Below are positions 34,672 through 44,455 of a DNA stretch of 64,000 nt, piece by piece (positions within the stretch are counted from its first letter, which is position 1; every line of letters begins with the position of its first letter). This stretch comes from Owenia fusiformis (lineage: Eukaryota; Annelida; Polychaeta; Sabellida; Oweniidae). Position numbers and translations under genes: made by a program. Where the stretch lies: assembly GCA_903813345.2 (NCBI GenBank), contig CAIIXF020000008.1, forward strand, positions 3,917,341 through 3,981,340, given 5' to 3'. The notes under the pieces are model-generated. The model worked only from the letters and a program-made list of their open reading frames with translations. It did no database searches and had not been told where the DNA came from.

Positions 34672-37600
34672 GTATTATAATGAAAATGAAAACAAAAATG
34701 TTGTCAATTTCTTCATATCAGTGTAAATACCATTATATTGCACTTTTAATTACTTTATGTTATACTTTTCGTATTAAGGTTAAACTTATATATTTATGTG
34801 TTAGCATTGTATATACCATCCCTTTTATATGGAAAACACATTAACAGTTATCACTCTGAATGTTCGGGGTTTAAATGACAGAAACAAACGAAAAAAAACA
34901 AAACAATTTTTAAAGGAATCTAAAGCTGATGTGATACTTCTTCAGGAAACATTTTGTACAGAAGCTCTTAAAGATGTCATTGATAAAGAGTGGTCTGATT
35001 ACTATACTTACCATAATTGTACTAACAGCCCTCATAGTAGAGGGGTGTCTATACTATTGTGCAAAAAACTGAATATTGATGTTTTTGATATATATACTAG
35101 TCCAGATGCAAGACTTTTAATACTTAATGTAAAAATTAATGAAAACATTTTTACCATTGTAAATATGTATGCACCAAATAATATGAATGGTAGAACTGAA
35201 TTTTTTACCCAACATGCAAAGCGTATCAAAACTTTTGCATCTTTTAATAGTAACATAATAGCATGTGGAGATTTTAATTGCTATTTAACCAAATATGACA
35301 AGACATCTAGAGTATTAGAGGCAGATACGAGCCGCCAAAAATTGACAAATATGATCAAATATTTGAATTTGACAGATGAATTCAAAAACTATGGTTATAC
35401 TTGTATTTCTAAGAGTTCAAAATCAAAATCACGAATTGACTATATTTTATATAATGAAGATCCTACTTTCAAAATAATGAAAAAGGAAAAAATCCATTTT
35501 CCTTTTTCAGATCACAAAGCACTTTGCATGATAATTGATGTCCGAAAAAATAAAAAAGGTCCAGGGTACTGGAAATTTAATAAAACACTTTTAAAGGATA
35601 ACGTTTTTGTAGAAAAAACTAGAAATCTCTTTCAAAATAATGAAGAGATAGATCAATTAACATCTAAACAAATGAAATGGGAGTTCCTTAAAATAAAAAT
35701 CAAGGAACATGCAATAAAATTCTCAATAGACAAAAACAAAGTAAAAAAATTGGAACTTTCATCACTAAAGGAAGAATTAAATAACTTAGAAAACAATCCA
35801 AATTTAGATCAAAATGAGAAAAAAAGGGAACAGGAAATTCTTTTGATTTTTGAAAAACAACTTGAAGAAAAAACAAATGGTGCAATATTAAGAGCAAAAG
35901 AACAAAATGTAGAATTTGGTGAAAAAAATTCAAAATACTTTCTTAGTTTGGAAAAATCACGTCAAATCAATAACACTATTACATCATTAAAGACAAGCAA
36001 TAATTCTATTATCACTTCTGATAATGAAATTCTTAAAGAAGAAATAAAATTTTATACCGAACTATATTCCTCAAAAGCCCAAAATACAAATAAAGTAAAA
36101 GCTTACTTGGACTCTGTTGATTTTCCCAAAAAACTTAATGAGAATGATAATAAATTATTAGAAGGTGAAATTACCGAATCAGAATGCTCAGCTGTAATTA
36201 AAAAGATGAAATCTGATAAATCGCCAGGTTCTGACGGCTTGACATCAGACTTTTATAAATATTTTTGGCATGACATTAAACATTATGTATTAGATGCTAT
36301 AAATGAATCTTTTTATACTGGCACATTGCCAACCTCATTTAGAAAAATCATCATTTCACTGTTATTTAAAAAAGGTGATAGAGAATTGTTAAAAAATTAT
36401 AGGCCAATAAGTCTATCAAATACTGACTATAAAATACTAGCATTTGTACTTGCAGACAGGCTACAGTTAGTAGTTGGGAAACTTATTAGTTTACACCAAA
36501 CTGCATATATAAATGGTAGATACATTGGTAACAGTTGCCGCTTAGTGTTAGATATTTTTGAGTATTTTAAAAATAATGACAAAGGGCAAGGATCAATTCT
36601 ATTTTTAGATTTTACGAAAGCGTTTGATTCTATTGAATGGAACTTCATGTTTGAAACTTTAAAAAAATTCAATTTTAACGATAACATCATCAGATGGCTT
36701 AAATTATTATATACAAATCCATTTATTAACATTAAACAAAACGGATGGCTATCACATAATATTCCAATGGAACGCTCATGTCGGCAGGGCTGCCCCGTTT
36801 CTGCAATTCCATTCATATTATGCTGTGAAGTTATGTCTTTGAAAATAGTTCAAAATAAAAAAATAAAGGGTATAGAAATTGATAACATAGAATATAAAAT
36901 TTCACAATCAGCAGATGACACATCATTATTTATCAAAGATAAAGCATCCATAAGTGAAGCATTAAAAACTATAAAACAATTCTCGAAATATTCGGGACTT
37001 CAACTAAATTTAAGTAAAACAGAAGGAATATGGCTTGGAACCAATCGTACTTTTGAAAAAAAATTTGAAAATATTAATTTTACAGATGAACCTGTAAGAT
37101 ATTTAGGCATATATATAGGTCACAATGATGATAAATGTTATGATTTAAATTGGAATGAGAAAATAAATGACCTTGAAAAAATTCTTGATTCTTGGAAAAA
37201 AAGACACCTTACCTTATTTGGAAAAATCACTGTTATAAAATCTTTAGCTATATCAAAACTTATCTACTCAGCATCAATTTTATCTTATAAAGAAGAAATT
37301 ATAAAGCGAATAAACAACTTGATATTCAACTTTTTATGGAATGGCAAGAAAGACAAGATTAGGCGAACTATTATGATAAACAATATAGACAATGGGGGTC
37401 TAAATATGCTGGATTTAGAATCACAGCTAAATGCTCTTAAAGCTGTATGGATTACCCGTATATACGACAAAAACAATATGTTTAACAAAATTCCATACTT
37501 TTATTTTGACAAACTTGCTCCAAGTTTGGATATTTTGTTAAAAATGAATGTATTTTCTAAAGACCAGCTTGAGGGATTACCTATTTTCTACAAACAAGTT

Positions 37601-38649
37601 TTGAAAGCATTCAATAGCTGTAAAGATCTTGATGAAATAAAAAATCTGAAACACCATGAAATAGTCCAGCAAACCATATGGAATAACAGATTATTTCAAT
37701 TAAAAGGCAAACCACTTTTCTTTAAATCTTGGATAGATAGTGGTATTATTTATGTCAAAGATCTTATCATTCGAAATGATTTTTTAAATGTTAACTATAT
37801 TCTAGAAAAATTGAGGAATAAAATAAATTGGATTTCAGAATATTTTCAAGTCTCAATTGCAATGAAATCAATAAAAAAAAGCATTAACATAGAACAAGCA
37901 AACTTCACAAATATATCAAGAAAACTCAATTTCAAAGTAAAAAATGTTCAATTAGATTTTAGAGGCCAAAAATCCAATTTCTTTTATAACATATTGAAGA
38001 ATAAAAAATCTGAAAAATGGTTTGTCTCAAAAAAATGGGAAAAAGATTTCTGTATAACAAATCAATGTAAAATAGATGAAATAAATTGGCAGAATTTTTT
38101 TGTTAGCAAGATCATCAAGATTAAAGACAAAAAAGTTGCCAATTTTAATTTCAAACTAATTAATAACATACTTCCTGGGTTAACTGACTTATTTATCTAT
38201 GGTATAACAAATTATTATCATTGTAGTATTTGCAATCAATTATGTGATTTGAAACATATTCTTTTTGAATGTTGTTTGTCAAAGGATATATGGAAATTTA
38301 TATACAACACATGTGGTCTCAATATTTCGTATAGAAAAATAATAATTGGTTATAATGGCCAAGACTCTCAAACTAATTTTCTGAATTATTTTACAAGTAT
38401 AGTTGCTTACAGCATTTACAAATCCTACATTTTAGAACTGAATAGTAAAGAACAAAGAACATTTGAAAAGATACTTTTTATGTTAAAATATGAAATTAAT
38501 TGTAGAAAAAATGTGTATTATTGTTCCAAATGGAATTTATTATCCAAACTACTGCAATGAGATTATGTAAACCTGTTTTTATAAATCATGTACTGTCTAT
38601 ATATTTAGTAAATGAATGAAATAAAGACTATTTTAAAAGAAAAAAAAAA
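34672..38649 (+). mobile_element. Recent L1/Tx1-type LINE insertion
   Basis: A 17-bp target duplication AAACATTTCTATCGCCT lies at 34655-34671 and at the right end (about 38650-38666). Inside are about 155 bp of AT-rich leader, one long ORF, an AATAAA (38620-38625) and a poly(A) tail. It is inserted in the minisatellite-ended element. The perfect duplication and open frame indicate a young insertion. There is no ORF1, so it is either 5'-truncated or an ORF2-only lineage. Confidence 0.9.
34829..38560 (+). CDS. LINE ORF2: APE endonuclease and reverse transcriptase (1243 aa)
   Basis: The N-terminal APE endonuclease (residues about 1-230) shows ITLNVRGLN, LLQETFC, GDFNCYL, SRIDYIL and SDHKALC. 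The RT (about 440-760) shows KSPGSDGLTSDF, RPISLSNTDYKI, FLDFTKAFDSIEW (motif A), CRQGCPVSAIPF (motif B), and SADDTSLF (motif C) with both catalytic Asp. LNLSKTEGIWLG and PVRYLGIYIG follow. The C-terminus has a Cys/His cluster (CSICNQLCDLKHILFEC) as in L1/Tx1-type elements. The frame is uninterrupted. The residue before ADD in motif C is Ser where Tyr or Phe is usual. It nicks target DNA and primes reverse transcription of its own RNA in the nucleus. Confidence 0.92.
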   Translation: MENTLTVITLNVRGLNDRNKRKKTKQFLKESKADVILLQETFCTEALKDVIDKEWSDYYTYHNCTNSPHSRGVSILLCKKLNIDVFDIYTSPDARLLILNVKINENIFTIVNMYAPNNMNGRTEFFTQHAKRIKTFASFNSNIIACGDFNCYLTKYDKTSRVLEADTSRQKLTNMIKYLNLTDEFKNYGYTCISKSSKSKSRIDYILYNEDPTFKIMKKEKIHFPFSDHKALCMIIDVRKNKKGPGYWKFNKTLLKDNVFVEKTRNLFQNNEEIDQLTSKQMKWEFLKIKIKEHAIKFSIDKNKVKKLELSSLKEELNNLENNPNLDQNEKKREQEILLIFEKQLEEKTNGAILRAKEQNVEFGEKNSKYFLSLEKSRQINNTITSLKTSNNSIITSDNEILKEEIKFYTELYSSKAQNTNKVKAYLDSVDFPKKLNENDNKLLEGEITESECSAVIKKMKSDKSPGSDGLTSDFYKYFWHDIKHYVLDAINESFYTGTLPTSFRKIIISLLFKKGDRELLKNYRPISLSNTDYKILAFVLADRLQLVVGKLISLHQTAYINGRYIGNSCRLVLDIFEYFKNNDKGQGSILFLDFTKAFDSIEWNFMFETLKKFNFNDNIIRWLKLLYTNPFINIKQNGWLSHNIPMERSCRQGCPVSAIPFILCCEVMSLKIVQNKKIKGIEIDNIEYKISQSADDTSLFIKDKASISEALKTIKQFSKYSGLQLNLSKTEGIWLGTNRTFEKKFENINFTDEPVRYLGIYIGHNDDKCYDLNWNEKINDLEKILDSWKKRHLTLFGKITVIKSLAISKLIYSASILSYKEEIIKRINNLIFNFLWNGKKDKIRRTIMINNIDNGGLNMLDLESQLNALKAVWITRIYDKNNMFNKIPYFYFDKLAPSLDILLKMNVFSKDQLEGLPIFYKQVLKAFNSCKDLDEIKNLKHHEIVQQTIWNNRLFQLKGKPLFFKSWIDSGIIYVKDLIIRNDFLNVNYILEKLRNKINWISEYFQVSIAMKSIKKSINIEQANFTNISRKLNFKVKNVQLDFRGQKSNFFYNILKNKKSEKWFVSKKWEKDFCITNQCKIDEINWQNFFVSKIIKIKDKKVANFNFKLINNILPGLTDLFIYGITNYYHCSICNQLCDLKHILFECCLSKDIWKFIYNTCGLNISYRKIIIGYNGQDSQTNFLNYFTSIVAYSIYKSYILELNSKEQRTFEKILFMLKYEINCRKNVYYCSKWNLLSKLLQ

Positions 38650-39106
38650 AAACATTTCTATCGCCTATAGATCAGAAGGAAGATTTGAACTATATCATAT
38701 TGTTTATTATTATTATTATCAAAATATAAAATCATTCAATACAAAGTAATGGATGGATGTTGGCACAATGCACATGTTGCATAAGTTACCTGTTGTCAAA
38801 AATACTGTTGCAACAATTTCGGTATAACAGAAAAGTGTATAGATAAATTTTTTATTTCAGAGAGATAAAACAAGCTCAAATATGAAGGGGTGAAATATAT
38901 GTATAGCATCGTGAATAGCCCTATTAAGATTAATCAAATATTATTTTGGTAAATTAATGTCACATTTATAAAAAATTATAAATGCATTAAGCACAAACTT
39001 CAATAGTTGATAATTTTATTTTGGAAAATAAGCATTTTAGTCCCTCATTCTTTCAAAATTCATCAATATCATACCATGAAAATAGTATATCTATTTGTTT
39101 TTTATG

Positions 39107-39267
39107 GTGGGGTCGAGTTGACTAAGGGTTGAGATGACCAAGGGTTGAGATGACTTGGGGTCGACTTGACTAAGGGTCGAGATGACTTGGGGTCGACTTG
39201 ACTAAGGGTCGACTTGACTTGGGGTCGACTTGACTAAGGGTTGAGTTGACTTGGGTTGAGTTGACCA
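39107..39267 (-). repeat. 15-16-bp minisatellite, right end
   Basis: This is the reverse complement of the left array, also about ten units, with nearly the same unit order. It is the right end of the same transposon. Confidence 0.9.
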
Positions 39268-40419
39268 GTTACCATCCAGAGCCCTGTTTACACTCGCAGC
39301 GTTCCTAGTAAGAGGTCATAAATGGCTCCAAATTATATCAGCGTTGGTAACCATCCCGGGCCTCATCGGAATATTTTTCTTGCCAGAATCCCCTCGATGG
39401 TTAATCGCAAGAGGACGATATCAAGAAGCTGAGGACATATGCAGAAGAATTGCTAAGATAAATAGAGTGGCATGTCCCAAGGATTTTACCTTAAAAGACG
39501 ACGTCATGATAAAACAGGAGAACCCTAATGAAAATAATGAAAATAAAGCGTCAGTCTTTGACTTATTTCGTACTCCGAACATGAGGAAGAGGACTTTAGT
39601 GATCTGGGTCCAATGGTTTGCTGTTGTGTTTGGTTCATATGCAATGAAACTCAACATTGGCACGTTGATACCTGGGGACATTTATTTAAATAATTTCCTT
39701 ATCAATGGAGTCGCTGATGTTTTAAGTCCGCTACTTATATAATGATTGCATTATTTAAAATGGGCAGAAAGACCTTAATAATTTCGTTTTTTATTGTAAA
39801 CGGCGTTTTGGCCTTTGTAATGATTGGCCTTTTGCCGACCAAGATCGTGGCGTTGACCACGACAGCGGCCCTATGTGGTTTGTTACTCATAGGCGTCGTG
39901 TTTAGAGTAATGTATCTGTACAGTGGAGAAATATTCCCTACTCCTGCGAGGAATGTTGGTATTGGTAGCGGCTCCAGTTTTGGAAGGGTGGGAGGCCTAA
40001 TTAGTCCAAACATCCCTTTACTTGGACGCATTTGGTATGGGTTACCGTATGTGGTTTTGGGAGTATTTCCTTTGATAGCAGCTTCACTGGCATTCCTTCT
40101 CCCAGAAACGAAAGATAAGCGACTGGCGGAGACATTCATAGAGGCAGAGCTATTCGGTACTGGGAAGATGGATGACAAACTAGATCGTGAGCGAGATGTT
40201 GAGAGATGTAACACAAGCGTCATTGTGCCATTAAACGATTTAACGGCTAAAAAATCAGACGACGGGCGAGATTTTGAGCAAAATGGCCAAGACAATGGGG
40301 AAAAATAAGAAAACAAATCAGCTGATAACAATTTGAAATTCGAAACATTTTGATAATCTTCATGAACTCACCATCTCACGGTGGTGTTTAAATAATTTCG
40401 TATAATCGTTTTGTTTACA

Positions 40420-43400
40420 TTAAAGCCCCCCTCACATATGAACGAAAACCCCTTTACGTCAACTTGCGTATAGTGGCGAATAGGAAATTAGTCAAATTCG
40501 TTCTCATTAGTACGAGTTCGTGACAGTACGTCGCAGTGTTCGTATAGATGCGTTTGTCAGCGTTTACCTCGGTTGAAATTAGTCTTTTTCGTCGGAAAAT
40601 TTTGAACATGTTCAAAAAATTGCAGCGAATAAAAGTTTCGTGCGCCATTCGTTGAAATTCGTTTCAATGCGTTAACGATCGGTTAACCTTCGCATTGGCT
40701 TCGTCAAGTGACGTTACAGGTCGCTGGGGATAAGGTCGTATCCCCATAATTTGCATATCAAGCGACTGACGACGATCCCATTACGAACCATTACGAACCA
40801 TTGCGGCAGTTTGCAACCTTGTACGCAGTGGAACGAATACTTACGAATTGGATCTACGTTAAGCTGAATAATTGAGAGAATACCAAATTAAATCAAATAA
40901 TTCTTTTGTCATGGAAGACACAGATCGACTGAGGCTGCAGTATGTGGCTGCTATGGCCCAGCAAGAAGTTTTAACGCAGCAACTTAACATTCATGAGTTC
41001 ATCAGAGGCCGTTTTAGGCGGAGAAGGGGAGCCAGAGGACGTGGCATCTGGAGGAGACAATAGTTGAATCCAGAGAGACGGCGCCAATTCGGCATATATG
41101 ATCAGCTCATGGTGGACCTGAGAAGAGAGGACCCAAGAACATTCAAAAAGTTCCTCTGTATGCCAACAGAAATGTATGACGGAATCTTTGAGAGGGTCCG
41201 TCCTCGGCTATGGAAACAACATAGCTGGTACAGAGAGCCTTTAGGTCCAGGCCTCAAACTAGCTGCCACTATTCGCCACCTGGTTTCTGGTGCCAAGTAC
41301 TCTGACATGCAGTACTCCTGTCAGGTTGCTGAGAATACCCTCTCTGTAGTGGTAAGAGAAGTCTGTCAAGCTATATGTGACGAATATGTTGATGAGGTCA
41401 TGACAGCCCCCTCCACACCTGGAGAATGGAAACAATTGGCTGATGGTTTCCTCGAGAAGTGGAACTTTCCAAATTGCGTTGCTGCAATTGATGGCAAACA
41501 CATAGCCATCGGAAAGCCTAATAGCTCTGGTTCCTTATATTATAATTATAAGGGTTTCTACAGCATCATCTTACTGGGAATTGTCGACTCAGACTACAAG
41601 TTCGTGTGGTGTGATCTGGGTGGTGAGTAAACTCTACATACGTTACTGCATTAATTTTGTAATTATATAGATTTAATACAATTATAGCTATATTTGCAAT
41701 GTATACTGACAATATTTAATCCTCTTACTCTTGTATAATTTCAGGATGGTTCAAGTGGAGAAGCCAGGATCTATAATGCATCGGAATTCTTGGAGATGGT
41801 GCAGGATGGTTCGATCGCATTTCCACACCAACAGCCATTTCCCAACGACACCGTTGATATGCCTTTTTTCTTGGTAGGGGATGACGCATTCAGCCTCAGT
41901 GATCACATGCAGAAGCCCTATGGACATAGAACCCTCACTAGAGAGGAAAGAATTCTAAACTACCGGTTATCGAGGGCTAGGAGGGTTTCAGAAAACGCCT
42001 TTGGAATTTTGGCCAACCGATTCCAGGTACATTGTAATTTATAATATTTGTCTGCGAAACAAACAATTAAACTCCAAGTTCCTGGGACTATCTAGATACG
42101 TTTATTCGACTTCGAGTAAATGAGACTTCATTCGAACTTCCGCTAATTGAGACATGAAAATAGTATGTTTTGTTTGATAAATAATTTGAAAGATGCGCAT
42201 AAATTGGAACCAACTGAGTTCCACATTCGACCTATAACAGTTTAACTATTAATCCGTATTTTCAAATTAATTCAATTTAACGCATATTAACATTTCAGGT
42301 ACTCCTCTCAACGATGAACCATAAGCCATCCACAGCGAGGCTGATAGTCAAGACATGCTGCATTCTCCACAACTTGATGAGAATGAGGTACCCTACAATG
42401 CAAAATGCACTGATTGACCAAGAGGACAGAAGAGGCGACATGGTTCCTGGGGAATGGAGGAGAGATTGCAACTTGGAAGATGTCAGGGCTGTCAATATCG
42501 GAGGCCACAACACAGCAAACAAAAAGGGGAAGATTGTGAGAAATACTCTGAAGCACTGGGTCAACTCTCCAGCAGGAAGTGTACCATGGCAAGACAGGAT
42601 CGTGCCAAATTAAAGGTTGGACTTTGAGAAATAATCTAAAGCACTGTGTCAACTTGAAATTAAGTGTAATTTGCCTGACATAAATTGTAAAAACTAGTTT
42701 AAACGTATTTTTGTTTTACGAGTCTAATAATAAGAAATGTATTGATATAATATCAAAGGGAAAATACCAAACATGATCAGAAAACACAAGAGAAACAAAA
42801 TCTTTAAGCGAATATTGTCATTAAAAACAAACCCCAACTATCCCAAATGAAATTCAAGCGTCAAAAGAAACAGTGTCCAACACCCCTCCCCTTCCATTCT
42901 AATATCAAATAGTACGACCCAAAACCATAAAACATAGGGATATTTCATTCAAAGTGAAGTAATTACAATAATTGCTTGGCATGGTAACCAATTGTACGTG
43001 TTAAGAACATTCCCAATGGATGATCACTGTATGAATTTCAAATCTGTGTTGACTACGACCTCTTGATTAAGGTAGACTATGTTAGAAATGTCAGAAGAGC
43101 CATATTAAATACAGGGTGACACCAAAAAATGCCACCCACTTATTTCAGAATGACTTTCTTTTATGTGTAGATAGAGTGTTCAATGGAAGAAAGATTGGTA
43201 TGCTTGCATTGCATCAATAACTAAGAATAAAGAGATATCACATTTTCCGCGGAGGCATGCTCTGACACAAAATCGTTCGAAAATGTAATTTAGATCTTTC
43301 TTTTTTTAAATTTACTTAAAAAGTGAGTCAGTTCCTCAAATATAGCACAAATTATGAAGGAAAATGGGTAGATATGACGTTTAAATGATAAAATATGTGA

Positions 43401-43920
43401 AAGCAATACAGAAATGACACAAATAATGGCTAAGAAAGAAATCTCAGTTTCAGAAAATTGTATTTGATGCAATTCAAGTACATCAATCTTTTCGCAAAGG
43501 TTCGTTTAGATTCGGAAGCATGCGCACAATTGCGCTTTGGTTCGCATGTATGCGTTGTTAATTGCTGACGGGAATCGCTGACGGGAATCGCTGACGCCTC
43601 CTGCTTTTCGTAAGGCTTTGTTCAGATTCGGAAGAATGCGCATAATTACGCTTTATTTCGCATGTATGCGTTATTACTCGCTGAAGGGGATGTCAAAGGT
43701 TGTTTGCGAGACGCAACGCATCTTAGCGAAGAAAAGTAGTAATTCGTCACACTTCGTAAAACATTCGCAACAAATAGTTATCTTACATTACTATTCGTTA
43801 TGTTTTCTATTATGTAACATATTTTTAAACATTTTCGCTCAATATTCGCCAGAAATGACTAATTTACCACATGCGTCAGGCTGCGTTTGGTGGATTCGTT
43901 CATATGTGAGGGGGCCTTTA
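40420..43920. mobile_element. PIF/Harbinger element with TTA target duplication
   Basis: The element (40423-43917) starts AAGCCCCCCTCACATATGAA and ends with the inverted AGGCCCCCTCACATATGAA-type terminus, flanked by TTA (40420-40422, 43918-43920). It carries a three-exon transposase on the plus strand. The usual Myb/SANT-like partner gene of autonomous Harbingers was not found. Subterminal TCGC-rich repeats lie at both ends. CAGGGTGACACCAAAAAATG at about 43111 resembles the end of a separate MITE. Confidence 0.85.
40911..42613 (+). pseudogene. Harbinger (HARBI1-like) transposase, DDE_4 type, disabled
   Basis: Exons are about 40911-41622, 41745-42026 and 42299-42613. The DDE catalytic residues are present: Asp in VAAIDGKHIAIG, Asp in GIVDSDYKFVW, Glu in RRVSENAFGILANRF. 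An Arg-rich N-terminus precedes GIWRRQ, an in-frame TAG (41061-41063), then LNPERRRQFGIYDQLM. HARBI1 relatives often have Trp-Leu here, so TAG is probably a former TGG. The exon 2/3 junction (RFQ|VLL) is in phase, but the exon 1/2 sites available (G|GTGAGT and TTTCAG|GATGG) are one base out of phase. Exon 1 to 41063 would give only a short N-terminal peptide. Not functional. Confidence 0.85.
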
Positions 43921-43980
43921 AGGTTGAGTAATAGTGCAGAGACGTATCCAACGATCATGGACCTGGTGTCAAAATATATA

Positions 43981-44455
43981 GCTATTAACTTTTGAAGATG
44001 ATAAATAAGATTAGATATCATTATAAATATCAAATGTTAATTTAAATACTAGGAAGACCAAAAAATATTAGCATGTATATTGATAATTCCCAATTCATAG
44101 CAACCATGAATTGCACATAGTTATAACATGTGATGAAATACACTCAGATCAGTGCAGACATGTAATGAATGTAATCATAGTGCAGCAATCCAAATAAATA
44201 CAACTCAGCCATGCTATAATATGATATGTAACTGCTATATTTTGAGTGTTTAATATTGGTGTTAATGAATTATGCATAAACTTACTAATAAAACAATACA
44301 CATGTTCACATCATTAGTTCTTCTATATATAATGTATGTCTCTCATGAACGATTTATTTATTTATTTATATAACGTTGGAATTTATTAGTAACATTTAAT
44401 TCATTTCATATCCATGATAAGTAGTCAACTACGACTAGTAATTGTTATGGTAATT
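43981..44455. repeat. Array intergenic module, copy B (right part) and 3' flank of copy 5
   Basis: The module resumes here with CTATTAACTTTTGAAGATG after the 12-kb block and runs to the copy-5 stop. A minus-strand AATAAA is at 44387-44382. Confidence 0.7.

Larger units (their letters stand above)
34300..39273. mobile_element. Non-autonomous transposon with minisatellite inverted ends
   Basis: The ends are GCTTCCTGGTCAACTC on the left and (inverted) GGTAACTGGTCAACTC on the right. Each end has about ten 15-16-bp units of the type AGTCAAGTCGACCCCA / AGTCATCTCAACCCTT, and the unit order is largely mirrored between ends. Without the LINE it would be about 1 kb. No transposase was seen. The 8-bp target duplication suggests hAT-like mobilisation, but the termini are not typical. 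Confidence 0.85.
33573..40308 (+). pseudogene. SLC22-like organic ion transporter, split and frameshifted
   Basis: Part 1 (33573-34299) and part 2 (39282-40308) form one intronless SLC22-type MFS transporter of about 560 residues. It has the large extracellular loop after TM1, the MFS motif SDRFGRRRTVLG after TM2, SRALFTLAAFLVRG across the junction, and PESPRWLIARGRY before the central loop. The second half (SGEIFPTPARNVGIG, LPETKDKRL) is the C-terminal TM7-12 half. A 4974-bp element at 34300-39273 with an 8-bp target duplication separates the parts; reading resumes in frame if the element and one duplicate are removed. The frame is also lost near 39740: part 2 ends at TAATGA and the rest is in another frame (ORF from 39742). 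The family normally transports organic cations, anions or carnitine at the plasma membrane; substrate unknown. Not functional as it stands. Confidence 0.85.

Noticed and set aside
34019-37488. Antisense ORFs across the transporter and LINE
   Set aside because: They are shadows of strong coding frames on the plus strand.
43618-43995. Second Harbinger protein (Myb/SANT-like) in the 3' part of the element
   Set aside because: The ORF is built from subterminal repeat words and the terminal inverted repeat, with no Trp-spaced Myb pattern.
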